Assembly: GCA_019117325.1 (NCBI GenBank)
Contig: DWZY01000352.1
Span: forward strand, 1 to 18,973
Source of the DNA: Candidatus Brevibacterium intestinigallinarum
GTDB lineage: Bacteria; Actinomycetota; Actinomycetes; Actinomycetales; Brevibacteriaceae
DNA length: 18,973 bases
Reading direction: 5' to 3'
This document shows, in pieces, positions 1-7,145 of the stretch. Position 1 is the stretch's first letter. Every line of letters begins with the position of its first letter. Below the pieces are notes generated by a model. That model had not been told where the DNA came from and ran no database searches. It worked only from the letters and a program-made list of their open reading frames with translations. Made by a program: the position numbers and the translations under genes.

Positions 1-692
1 TCCACGGCGGCGGCTTCACGGTGGGCGACCTGGACACGCACGACCGGGTTCAGCGGATGCTCGCCCACCACAGCGGTGCCGCGGTCGTCGCGGTCGACTA
101 CTCGCTGTCGCCGGAGGCGAAGTTCCCGCAGGCGCTGCGCGAGTGCACCGGCGTGGCCGCGCACCTCGCCGCGCACGGTGCGCAGTGGGGGCTGGACGGC
201 AGTCGGCTGGCGTTCGCGGGAGACTCCGCGGGCTCGGGGCTGTCGATGGGCGGGGCGCTGCTGCTGCGCGATGAGGACCCGGACGTCTTCGCCCGGCTGC
301 GGTCGCTCCTGCTCATCTACGGCGGGTTCGGTCTGCGGGACTCCGCGACCCGGCGCCTGTGGGGCGGTGACTGGGACGGGATGAAGATGGACGACCTGGC
401 CGGCTTCATGGACGCGCTGTATTCGAGTGAGGCCGATGCGCGCAGCGTCTACGTCAATCCGCTCGAGGCGGATGTGCGCGGGCTGCCGCCGGTGTTCCTG
501 CGGTCAGCGGAGCTGGATCCGCTGGCGGACGATTCGCGCGCGTTCGCGGAGGTGCTGCGGCGCGCGGGGCAGGAGCACGAGCACCATCAGGTGCCGGGCG
601 TGCTGCACTCGTACATCCACTTCGGCCGCATGCTGGATGCGGCGAACCAGACGCTCGCGGAGGCGGCGCTCTTCGCGGCTGCGCGGTTCTGA
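1..692 (+). CDS. alpha/beta hydrolase, HSL (esterase/lipase) family, 5' end missing
   Basis: This is the 3' part of a probable carboxylesterase; the reading frame is open from base 3 at the window edge, so the true start lies outside. The first visible residues are HGGGFT, the oxyanion-hole motif of the hormone-sensitive-lipase family. The segment VDYSLSPEAKFPQAL matches the family's usual YRLAPE-FPAAL region. The nucleophile elbow is GDSAGS, with the Ser codon at 225-227, followed by the acid in ELDPLADD and the His in PGVLHSYIHF, so the catalytic triad is complete. About 229 residues are visible of the roughly 300-330 usual for the family, consistent with loss of only the N-terminal cap. 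The substrate cannot be told. The stop lies 4 bases from the convergent stop of the next gene, with no room for a separate terminator. Confidence 0.9.
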   Translation, partial: HGGGFTVGDLDTHDRVQRMLAHHSGAAVVAVDYSLSPEAKFPQALRECTGVAAHLAAHGAQWGLDGSRLAFAGDSAGSGLSMGGALLLRDEDPDVFARLRSLLLIYGGFGLRDSATRRLWGGDWDGMKMDDLAGFMDALYSSEADARSVYVNPLEADVRGLPPVFLRSAELDPLADDSRAFAEVLRRAGQEHEHHQVPGVLHSYIHFGRMLDAANQTLAEAALFAAARF

Positions 693-696
693 CCCG

Positions 697-2061
697 TCAG
701 CTCTGCGGCGGCAGCGGGATCGAGAGGACGTCGCGCATCCGATGGAACCCGAACCGGTGCAGGCACGCGAACCAGACGGTGGCGGCAGCGTGGTTGGACG
801 CGAACTCCATGTCCGGATGCTTGCCCAGCAGCAGACGGCGCAGGCCCACGTGCGCCACGTCGAAGGGAAGGTCGATCAGCTGGGAGACCTCCCAGAAGTC
901 CTGAGAGCTGGGGGCGGCACTGGCGAGTTCGTCCCACGTGAGATCCGTGCGTGCCAGATAGGCGAAGCACGGCTGCATCCGCAGCTGGTCCACATAGAAT
1001 CCCGTCGCGTGCAGCTCGATGACACGGCCCAGGTCGCGTGAGCTCCCACCGATCAGCAGTTCCTCATGGAGCCCGCGGATCGACGTCTCACGAGGGTCGA
1101 TGCGCCCGTCCGCATCGAGATCGCCGGGCACCATCCCCTCAGCCACGATGTGCACCTTGGACCGTCCGCGCGCCGAGATGGGCCCACTGCCCGCGATCAT
1201 GGTCCGACCGCGGACGCCCAGCACCAGCCTGTCGTCCTTCGTCACGACTGCGGTGCCCACACCCACCTTCGCCATGCAGGGCAGATCCTGCACGTCCTCG
1301 AGCGACCGGAGGTCCAGTCCCCATGCGTGGCGCAGAGACGTGCCCGTGAGCGAGTCGTCGCCCTCCAGCGGTGCGTCGAGGTTCGCCGCGGTCGTGGCGA
1401 AGTCGTAGTACGTGGCGGTCGTGGGCGTGAGGCGATAGACGGGCCGACGTGCGCCCTCTCGCTGCTCCAGGTCGACCCGCGCGGACGCGAGGTCCACACA
1501 GCCATCGTCGGTGAAGGCGATGGATTCCTTACGAGCACGCGCGAGGAGGCTCGGGAGACGCTCCTCACGCGCGCGGGTCGCGAGCGGGTCCTGTGGTCGC
1601 GGATGAGTGAGCGCGGGCTCCCATTCGATGCGAGCGTGATCCGTCCAGTCGCGGTCCAGGCGGCAGGAGGCCACGACCATGATGTCCGGGATGCGCATGC
1701 CGCCGACCACCAGCGAGCGCCTGCGCCATGTCTCATCGTCGAATCGCCGCAGCGTCTGCACCTCGCGGCGCCTGCGCAACTGGTCGCGGAACGCGTAGAG
1801 GGCCACGGCGAACGAACCGGAGACGGTCAGGAGCGTGCCGATCATCGCGATCGCGAATTCGCGCCAGTACGTGTCCGGTGCCGTGAAGTGCGTGTACGCG
1901 ACGAACGACACCACGAAGAGCAACCCCAGCGCGCACAGGATCAGAAGCGGACGGAACAGCCACCACGAGGTGCTGATGAGTGCGCGGAATCGTCGCCACG
2001 CGCCCACAGGCACAGACGTGGCGCCGCGAGCCGCCGCCGGGCGATATTCGCGACGGGTCAC
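697..2061 (-). CDS. two-helix membrane protein with degenerate NUDIX-like domain (2TM-NUDIX)
   Basis: I chose the GTG at 2061: it overlaps the TGA of the upstream reductase by four bases (GTGA), suggesting translational coupling, and gives 454 residues. Farther upstream the frame reads only as Arg/Pro-rich shadow. Two hydrophobic helices lie at about residues 34-55 and 68-90, then a basic stretch (RDQLRRRREVQ) and a large cytoplasmic part. Residues 265-283 (VGVGTAVVTKDDRLVLGV) look like the first strands of a NUDIX fold. Residues 308-338 resemble a NUDIX box, but its core reads RGLHEELLIG instead of REUxEExGU: the first Glu is Gly330 and the box Gly is Leu336, while E333/E334 remain. The same layout recurs in the protein at 14810-16000, so I treat them as one family. 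Catalysis is doubtful; nucleotide binding or sensing is an inference. The NUDIX assignment is weaker here than in the second copy. Confidence 0.72.
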   Translation of the reverse strand: MTRREYRPAAARGATSVPVGAWRRFRALISTSWWLFRPLLILCALGLLFVVSFVAYTHFTAPDTYWREFAIAMIGTLLTVSGSFAVALYAFRDQLRRRREVQTLRRFDDETWRRRSLVVGGMRIPDIMVVASCRLDRDWTDHARIEWEPALTHPRPQDPLATRAREERLPSLLARARKESIAFTDDGCVDLASARVDLEQREGARRPVYRLTPTTATYYDFATTAANLDAPLEGDDSLTGTSLRHAWGLDLRSLEDVQDLPCMAKVGVGTAVVTKDDRLVLGVRGRTMIAGSGPISARGRSKVHIVAEGMVPGDLDADGRIDPRETSIRGLHEELLIGGSSRDLGRVIELHATGFYVDQLRMQPCFAYLARTDLTWDELASAAPSSQDFWEVSQLIDLPFDVAHVGLRRLLLGKHPDMEFASNHAAATVWFACLHRFGFHRMRDVLSIPLPPQS

Positions 2062-3062
2062 GAGGGGCGCGTCGCGGGGGAGACCGTCTTCGCGGGGTCG
2101 CGCTCGGCCAGGTGACCGATCGCGGTGTCGATGCGTGCGAGGACGTCCGCCTCGAGCGTCACGCCGGCGGCTGCCGCGTTCGACGCGATCTGCTCCGGGC
2201 GGGATGCGCCCACCAGGGCGGAGGCCACGTTGTCGTTCGACAGCACCCACGCGATCGCCAGCTGCGCCATCGTGAGGTCGAGCTCTGCGGCGATGGGCTC
2301 CAGCTGGGCGACGCCGTCCAGGAACTGGTCGTCCAGGAAGCGCTGGACCGCACGCGCACCGCCAGCCTCATCCGTGGCGCGGGAGCCCTCGGGCAGGGGC
2401 TGGCCCGTCTTGTACTTCCCAGTCAGGACGCCCTGCGCGATGGGGGACCAGACGATCTGGGACAGGCCCAGCTCCTGCGAGGCGGGGATGACCTCCTCCT
2501 CGATGACCCGCCACAGCATGTTGTACTGCGGCTGGTTCGAGATGAGGTGGATGCCCAGGTCCTGCGCCAGGGCGTGGCCCGCACGGATCTCATCCGCCCG
2601 CCACTCGGAGACGCCGATGTAGAGCGCCTTGCCCTGCCGGACGACATCCGCGAACGCCTGCATCGTCTCCTCGAGCGGCGTCTCGTAGTCGTACCGATGT
2701 GCCTGGTACAGGTCGACGTAGTCGGTGCCCAGGCGGGTGAGCGATCCGTTGATCGACTCCATGATGTGCTTGCGCGACAGCCCGCTGTCGTTGGGTCCCT
2801 TGGGGCCGGTCGGGTGATAGACCTTCGTGAAGATCTCCAGCGATTCGCGGCGCTGGCCCTTGAGCGCATCGCCCAGCACCTGCTCCGCCTTCGTGTTGGC
2901 GTAGACGTCCGCAGTGTCGAAGGTCGTGATGCCGGCGTCCAGAGCGGCGTGCACGCACTGCGTCGCGATGTCGTTCTCCACCTGCGAGCCGTGGGTGAGC
3001 CAGTTGCCGTAGGTGACCTCGGAGATCTTGAGGCCCGAATGTCCCAGGTAGCGGTACTCCAT
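2058..3062 (-). CDS. aldo/keto reductase (Kv-beta/YghZ-like)
   Basis: A 334-residue NAD(P)H-dependent aldo/keto reductase. The N-terminus MEYRYLGHSGLKISEVTYGN is typical of the Kv-beta-subunit/YghZ branch. The catalytic tetrad is complete: D49 and Y54 in FDTADVYANTKAE, K80 in FTKVY, and H122 in QAHRYD. The C-terminal NADPH-binding region is visible in VWSPIAQGVLTGKY and in ALVGASRPEQIASN near residues 280-300. The ATG at 3062 has an AGGAAGG ribosome site 9 bases upstream on the minus strand. It lies 51 bases after the lipoprotein stop and overlaps the next gene by four bases, so it is probably cotranscribed with the 2TM-NUDIX gene. The substrate is unknown; sugar aldehydes or methylglyoxal-type carbonyls are usual in this branch. 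Confidence 0.95.
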   Translation of the reverse strand: MEYRYLGHSGLKISEVTYGNWLTHGSQVENDIATQCVHAALDAGITTFDTADVYANTKAEQVLGDALKGQRRESLEIFTKVYHPTGPKGPNDSGLSRKHIMESINGSLTRLGTDYVDLYQAHRYDYETPLEETMQAFADVVRQGKALYIGVSEWRADEIRAGHALAQDLGIHLISNQPQYNMLWRVIEEEVIPASQELGLSQIVWSPIAQGVLTGKYKTGQPLPEGSRATDEAGGARAVQRFLDDQFLDGVAQLEPIAAELDLTMAQLAIAWVLSNDNVASALVGASRPEQIASNAAAAGVTLEADVLARIDTAIGHLAERDPAKTVSPATRPS

Positions 3063-3091
3063 GAGCGTCTGCCTTCCTGCTGCGCGGTTGC

Positions 3092-3108
3092 GGTCCGGGG
3101 TGCGGACC
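3092..3108 (-). terminator. short hairpin between lipoprotein and reductase genes
   Basis: A perfect 6-bp stem, GGTCCG and CGGACC, with a 5-base loop lies just beyond the minus-strand stop of the lipoprotein gene and before the reductase start. There is no T-run. It could be a weak terminator or attenuator that lowers expression of the two distal genes, or an mRNA-stabilising hairpin. Confidence 0.35.
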
Positions 3109-3113
3109 CGGCC

Positions 3114-4700
3114 TCAGCCTACGGGGTGGGTCGTGCGGACCCTGGTCGTCCCTGTCATGAAGTCCGTGATCGTGATGACGTCTCCGACCCCGAAGACAGG
3201 ACCGTCCGCCGGCTCGTCCCAGAGCTCGTCTCCGGTGAGCGCATCGATCCCGATTGCGCGGTCGTCGACGCCCACGACGACCTCCAGCGTGTCCGGCACC
3301 ACGTGACCGGCGACGGCTGTGCCCTCACCCGAATCCCACGTCCAGAGCGTGTCTCCACCTGTGACGTCGACGGCCTGGAGGCCCGCATCGGTGGGGAGTA
3401 CGATCGCGGGATCATCGGCGCCGCGCGCTGACGCCGGGATGAGGGCGTCGTTCTCGACGACTGTGGGAGCGTCCACATATCCGTAGTACTCGTCCGTGTC
3501 GATGAGCGATGCAGGGGCAGGCACAGCGAGCGGATCATCCGTGGCGGTGTCGGTCGACGGGTCGGCCACTGACACGAGGAACTGTGCGTCGTGATCGGGG
3601 TTCGGTGACGACGTGAGGAGCAGACAGTACGGGTCACCCGCGCTGCTGCGCTGCATGCGGTACTCGCACGGCATCTCGTAGTCCAGGTTCTCGACGGTCA
3701 CGTCGCCGGTCTCCATGTGGTCATCGGCCCATGCGTCGACGGTGGCGAGATGTCCTCCGTCTGTGTGTGACTGGATGAGGAAGCGGTCCTCGCCCGCGGC
3801 TGTCACGGTGGCGGGGCCAAGCGAGTCGCCCAGCTCCGGATCGAAGTCAGAAGGATCCGGATAGTGCAGCATCGCCCACTGCTCTTCGCCTGTCGACGCA
3901 TCGACTCGAATGACATTCACGCTGGCCTGCAGTTCGAAGGGCACGTCGATGTAGCGGCCGGACGGATCCGGCATCGACATGCCCGGGATCGCGGTCCCGG
4001 CGATCCGAACCGGTTCTCCGGTGACCTCGCCCGTCGTCGCATCGACGACCAGCATTGCGAGGGTCCCCGGATGCGTGGCGTTGGGACCGTCGTGGCAGTC
4101 CCAGTCGGTTGGCTGCGTGTGCGACAGGATGAGCTCTCCGCTCTCCGCCACTTCGTACGACTGCGAGACGGACGGCGACAGCTCCCACACATCCGCGGGT
4201 GCGCACGCATCGAGCGTGCCGGGGGAGACCCTCCAGAGTTCACTGCCGTCGTCCGCGCTGTAGGCGACGAGCGATCCGTCGCCGGAGCCGCGCTGGGTGT
4301 AGATCGTGTCCTCGTCGTGCAGCACGAGCCCGTGCTCCCACGCTGCGCCTTCGGTCCCGTCGTCAGTCCAGTTCTCGGTGCTCGCCCCGTCCGCGCCAGA
4401 GCCGTCAGCATCCGCATCGTCACCGATTCGCCAGACCTCGTCGCCCGTGGTGCGATCCAGCACGATGACGGTCGATGCATCGAGGCCGCTCACGATGATG
4501 CGGTCAGTCGTCGCACCGACTGGCATCACCGCACCGTCGACGTCTGCCCAGTCACCCCATGCCGCGCTGGGCGTGGGAGTGGTGGGGGCCGCCGCCTCCG
4601 GGGGGTCTGCGGGTGCGGACGTGCAGCCGGTGACGACGAGCAGGCCGGAGGCGCACAGAGAGGCGACGGCCATGACGCGGCCGCGAAGCAGGGAGTTCAT
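3114..4700 (-). CDS. lipoprotein with PQQ-like beta-propeller repeats
   Basis: A 528-residue exported lipoprotein. The N-terminus has arginines, a hydrophobic stretch and the lipobox VTGC with lipidated Cys26, followed by a Pro/Thr/Ala-rich linker to about residue 46. The rest carries repeated PQQ-type blade motifs: VIVLDRTTGDEVW (about 78-90), LVAYSADDGSELW, VIRVDASTGEEQW, LQAVDVTGGDTLW and IGIDALTGDELW. These indicate a propeller on the outer face of the membrane. Such proteins in actinobacteria are usually uncharacterised; a BamB role does not apply in a monoderm. The start at 4700 has no ribosome site, but TATAAG lies six bases before it on the minus strand, so the mRNA is probably leaderless. 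It heads a leftward unit with the reductase and the 2TM-NUDIX gene. No enzymatic residues are recognisable. Confidence 0.88.
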   Translation of the reverse strand: MNSLLRGRVMAVASLCASGLLVVTGCTSAPADPPEAAAPTTPTPSAAWGDWADVDGAVMPVGATTDRIIVSGLDASTVIVLDRTTGDEVWRIGDDADADGSGADGASTENWTDDGTEGAAWEHGLVLHDEDTIYTQRGSGDGSLVAYSADDGSELWRVSPGTLDACAPADVWELSPSVSQSYEVAESGELILSHTQPTDWDCHDGPNATHPGTLAMLVVDATTGEVTGEPVRIAGTAIPGMSMPDPSGRYIDVPFELQASVNVIRVDASTGEEQWAMLHYPDPSDFDPELGDSLGPATVTAAGEDRFLIQSHTDGGHLATVDAWADDHMETGDVTVENLDYEMPCEYRMQRSSAGDPYCLLLTSSPNPDHDAQFLVSVADPSTDTATDDPLAVPAPASLIDTDEYYGYVDAPTVVENDALIPASARGADDPAIVLPTDAGLQAVDVTGGDTLWTWDSGEGTAVAGHVVPDTLEVVVGVDDRAIGIDALTGDELWDEPADGPVFGVGDVITITDFMTGTTRVRTTHPVG

Positions 4701-4706
4701 ACGATT

Positions 4707-4712
4707 CTTATA
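4707..4712 (-). promoter_or_regulatory. -10 element of a leaderless promoter for the lipoprotein gene
   Basis: On the minus strand TATAAG is followed by six bases and then the ATG at 4700, so transcription would start at or within a base of the start codon. No Shine-Dalgarno sequence is present. No good -35 hexamer is visible; the expected -35 position (about 4730-4735) lies within the hairpin at 4724-4756. Confidence 0.5.
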
Positions 4713-4723
4713 CCAACCAGGCC

Positions 4724-4756
4724 GGACACAGCCTGGTGCGGGGCAGGGCTGTGTCC
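4724..4756 (-). terminator. strong hairpin downstream of the secreted-protein gene
   Basis: A perfect 10-bp inverted repeat, GGACACAGCC (4724-4733) and GGCTGTGTCC (4747-4756), with a 13-base loop begins 11 bases after the minus-strand stop at 4768. It lacks a T-run, as is common in high-GC actinobacteria. A second hairpin, ACCAGGC/GCCTGGT at 4716-4737, shares the GCC at 4731-4733, so the two structures are mutually exclusive. Confidence 0.65.
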
Positions 4757-4767
4757 CTCGGTGAGAC

Positions 4768-5472
4768 CTACTTCTTGACGGTCTTCGAGGTCGACGCGGC
4801 GGAGGTCGAGGTCTTCACAGTCACGAAGCGGTACGACTTCTTCTTCGACGTCTTCGTGGTGTAGGTCGCCTTCCCCTTCTTGAGGGTCACGGTCTTGAGC
4901 GTCTTCCACGAGGAGCCGGACTTCACCTGGAACTTGGCCTTCTTGGGGCTGTAGGTCGCATACCCCCACTTGTCGATGCTGTAGCGCTTCGCTGTCGCGG
5001 TGAGAGTGACCTTCGAACCGGACCGCTTGGCGGTGAGTCCCGACTTCACGTGCGCGCGGACGTTGAAGGACCCCTTCGTGAAATCATCACGGTTAACGTA
5101 GTTGTATCCGCTAGATGCATTTGCCCAGATGGAGCTGGGGCCGATCCGATAGGTCCCGTAGTCGGAGTTGTCCGTTGGGCAGATCAGCGACTTCGCCGTC
5201 TTCTTGTTGCCGGACGATGAGAAAGATGCCGACCCCTCGAGCGCACCGGACTTCGTGATATCTGTCCAAACATTCCACCGGCCAACCCCGGACTTCTTGT
5301 GGGACATGGTCACGGTCGTGTTGTAGCAATTCCAACTCTTCACGACGATGTCCTTCGCCGTCAGCTTCGTGACGTCGAACGAGACGGGTGCGGCATGGGC
5401 GGGAGCGACGGCACCGGCGACCAGCACGAGGGATGCGAGCGCGGACAGGAGGATGCGCATGAGCGACTTCAC
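4768..5472 (-). CDS. small secreted lysine-rich protein of unknown function
   Basis: I chose the GTG at 5472 because AGGAG lies 6 bases upstream on the minus strand; this gives 234 residues. A longer in-frame reading exists but lacks a ribosome site. The N-terminus is a clear Sec signal peptide with cleavage predicted after AHA at about residue 27. The mature protein has two cysteines (C49 and C98), which could form a disulfide in an N-terminal domain. The C-terminal part, from about residue 140, is a Lys/Ser/Thr-rich beta module (SGSSWKTLKTVTLKKGKATY) of a type seen repeatedly in actinobacterial secreted proteins. It is strongly basic and ends in KTVKK, so it may bind anionic wall polymers; this is inference. 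Codons in about 5090-5330 are richer in A/T than those of the C-terminal module. I do not recognise a named family. Confidence 0.85.
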   Translation of the reverse strand: MKSLMRILLSALASLVLVAGAVAPAHAAPVSFDVTKLTAKDIVVKSWNCYNTTVTMSHKKSGVGRWNVWTDITKSGALEGSASFSSSGNKKTAKSLICPTDNSDYGTYRIGPSSIWANASSGYNYVNRDDFTKGSFNVRAHVKSGLTAKRSGSKVTLTATAKRYSIDKWGYATYSPKKAKFQVKSGSSWKTLKTVTLKKGKATYTTKTSKKKSYRFVTVKTSTSAASTSKTVKK

Positions 5473-5570
5473 AGAGACTCCTGGGGGAGAAATTCGACAG
5501 GGGGATGCCACGGTGCAGGAGTCAGCAGGGTGTTCGTCGGCAGTCGTGCGTCACGATTCAGAGAGTTCCG

Positions 5571-5596
5571 ATGATCGGATCATAGCGAACGTTCGC
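5571..5596 (-). promoter_or_regulatory. promoter with two adjacent perfect palindromes
   Basis: Two perfect palindromes stand side by side: ATGATC-G-GATCAT (5571-5583) and GCGAACGTTCGC (5585-5596). On the minus strand a near-consensus -10, TATGAT, occupies 5584-5579, so the second palindrome fills the spacer just upstream of the -10 and the first covers the -10 and start site. Transcription would run toward the secreted-protein gene with a leader of about 100 bases. The -35 match is poor, suggesting an activated or tightly regulated promoter. The rest of the 5473-5712 gap shows nothing else I can name. Confidence 0.5.
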
Positions 5597-5700
5597 GCTC
5601 AGCTGCACCAGCCACTGGGTCTCGTCGCTCGCCCACTGGGAGGCCTCCCCGGAAGCCTGCCTGCGGTGACTCCCACCCAGCTCAGAACGCGGCCATGAGG

Positions 5701-5706
5701 CAGAAT
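5701..5706 (+). promoter_or_regulatory. candidate -10 of a leaderless promoter
   Basis: CAGAAT is followed by six bases and the ATG at 5713. There is no well-spaced Shine-Dalgarno sequence for this start, and the spacing is right for a leaderless transcript. No convincing -35 is seen. Confidence 0.35.
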
Positions 5707-5712
5707 CGACGC

Positions 5713-6999
5713 ATGACCGAGCTCTCCCGGCGCATCTCGACCGTTTACCGTGCCGCCCGCGTCCGGACGACCCCCTATGCGGAGCGCGGAGCGCGCATCG
5801 CACGGCGAGCTCGCGGAGCCGCCACTGAGCGTCTCCTCGAGACCCGGGTCCCCGACCGGATGCGGGTGAGTGCTGACGACTCGTTCGTCGTGGGGGTGCA
5901 TTTCGCAGGCGATGCTGATGCGCGGTACCAGCTGGAGCAGTGGCTGGGACCCCTGGAAGGACTGGCCCGGCACCTGAGTGGCGCACTGGGTGTCGAGGCC
6001 CCGGTGGGCATCCTCTGCCGCTCGGCGGACCACGCACTGGCCATCGACGGGGAGACGTCGCTGCCCGTGCGGTTCTCCCGTCTCTCGGCGGGACTCACGA
6101 CCTTCATGCAACAGCCCGGTCTGCGTGTGGTCCTGTACGTGAATCAGTCGATGAAGAATTTCCAGGCGCTGCGGTTCTCCGGTCCTGCGCATGTCCACCT
6201 GAGTCACGGCGAGAGCGAGAAGGAGTCGATGGTCTCCAATCAGCTCAAGGCCTATGACTGGGTCTTCACGGCGGGTGCAGCCGCACGCGAGAGGATCGTG
6301 GATGCGCTCATCGGCATGCCGGAGTCGCGGATGATGGACGTGGGTCGGCCGCAGCTGGATGGTCCGCGTCCTGTTCCGATGGAATGGACGTCATCCGCCG
6401 CGGCGTCCCAGCAGGGCTCGGTCGTGTTCGTCGCACCCACATGGGAGGGCGACTCGCCAGCTATGGCCTATGGGACGCTGGCGCTGTCGGGCGTCGACAC
6501 GATCACCTCGCTCTTCGACGAGGGGTTCCGAGTCATTTTCCGCCCGCATCCGCGCACTGGGGTCGTATCTGCCGCCGCGCGGAATGCCCTGGCCGAGTGC
6601 CGGGAGCTCGTGGAGCAGGACTCCCGGGGGTTCCTGGACACGACGTCACAGGTGGGGTGGCAGCTGGATGTGGCCGATGCGGCGGTCTGCGAGATGTCGT
6701 CCGTCGCCTTCGACTGGCTGTCGACAGACCGGCCGCTCGTCATGATCAGGCCGTCCGACCCACGTGCGCAGGTCATCGACGGCGGTCTCTTCGACCGCGC
6801 GTCCGCGATCGAGCCGGACGACGGGCACACCGTGGGGGAGCGAGTACGCGCGGCGCTGGAAGACCCCACCGCGTCCGGTGAGCTCGCCGCCGACCTCGCA
6901 GAGAGGTATCTGGGGCCGACCGGGCCCGGTCAGCAGCAGTCCCGGTTCGAGGACGCCGTCATGTGGGCGATACGCCTGCGCGAGGAGCGGAAGGCCTAG
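5713..6999 (+). CDS. CDP-glycerol glycerophosphotransferase family protein
   Basis: A 428-residue enzyme of the TagB/TagF family, predicted to transfer glycerol phosphate from CDP-glycerol to a growing teichoic-acid-type chain at the inner face of the membrane. The two histidines that correspond by motif to the catalytic pair of TagF are present: H165 in SHGESEKESMVSN and H279 in FRPHPR. Other family landmarks are GRPQLD (211-216), APTWEG (241-246) and the CDP-binding segment EMSSVAFDWLSTDRP (327-341). The length is close to TagB-like primases and short for a Firmicute TagF polymerase. An in-frame ATG at 5695 is possible, but I prefer 5713, which has a -10-like CAGAAT six bases upstream. It is a clear paralogue of the gene at 13414-14670, sharing the HGES[DE]K-SMVSNQ-KAYD block. 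Whether it primes or polymerises cannot be told from sequence. Confidence 0.92.
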   Translation: MTELSRRISTVYRAARVRTTPYAERGARIARRARGAATERLLETRVPDRMRVSADDSFVVGVHFAGDADARYQLEQWLGPLEGLARHLSGALGVEAPVGILCRSADHALAIDGETSLPVRFSRLSAGLTTFMQQPGLRVVLYVNQSMKNFQALRFSGPAHVHLSHGESEKESMVSNQLKAYDWVFTAGAAARERIVDALIGMPESRMMDVGRPQLDGPRPVPMEWTSSAAASQQGSVVFVAPTWEGDSPAMAYGTLALSGVDTITSLFDEGFRVIFRPHPRTGVVSAAARNALAECRELVEQDSRGFLDTTSQVGWQLDVADAAVCEMSSVAFDWLSTDRPLVMIRPSDPRAQVIDGGLFDRASAIEPDDGHTVGERVRAALEDPTASGELAADLAERYLGPTGPGQQQSRFEDAVMWAIRLREERKA

Positions 7000-7082
7000 A
7001 GATCCACCAGTTCGACCCGTGAGCGCTCCTGCAGAGACCCTGTGGTTCTCGGGTGAAGAACGGCAGAGTACACGCTTTTTCA

Positions 7083-7111
7083 TTGCTGGAAGGTGAACGT
7101 CCCGTTACGAT
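7083..7111 (+). promoter_or_regulatory. promoter of tagD
   Basis: TTGCTG (7083-7088) and TACGAT (7106-7111) are separated by exactly 17 bases, a good match to a housekeeping sigma-A promoter. Transcription should begin near 7118, giving a leader of about 28 bases that contains the GGGAG ribosome site before the ATG at 7146. Confidence 0.6.
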
Positions 7112-7145
7112 CGGGTGGCCGCTCTTCGGAATGAATGGGAGTTCC

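Noticed and set aside
1066..2115. Long plus-strand reading frames opposite the 2TM-NUDIX gene, and similar long frames opposite other genes (1980-3431, 10030-10845, 15251-16099)
   Set aside because: They are antisense shadows typical of high-GC DNA: Arg/His/Gly-rich, no family motifs, no ribosome sites, and they lie opposite clearly supported genes.
2062..2250. N-terminal extension of the first 2TM-NUDIX protein to a start at 2250
   Set aside because: The added residues are Arg/Gly/Pro-rich, lie entirely within the reductase gene, and lack a ribosome site; the GTG at 2061 with four-base overlap explains the start.
3114..4700. BamB-type outer-membrane assembly protein
   Set aside because: The PQQ propeller and lipobox fit, but an actinobacterium has no BAM complex; only the fold is supported.
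5585..5596. SOS box (LexA site) at GCGAACGTTCGC
   Set aside because: The actinobacterial LexA consensus has four bases between GAAC and GTTC; here the halves are directly joined.
7034..7050. Terminator hairpin after the first glycerophosphotransferase gene
   Set aside because: Only a 6-bp stem with a bulge (GAGACC against GGTTCTC) and no T-run; too weak to call.
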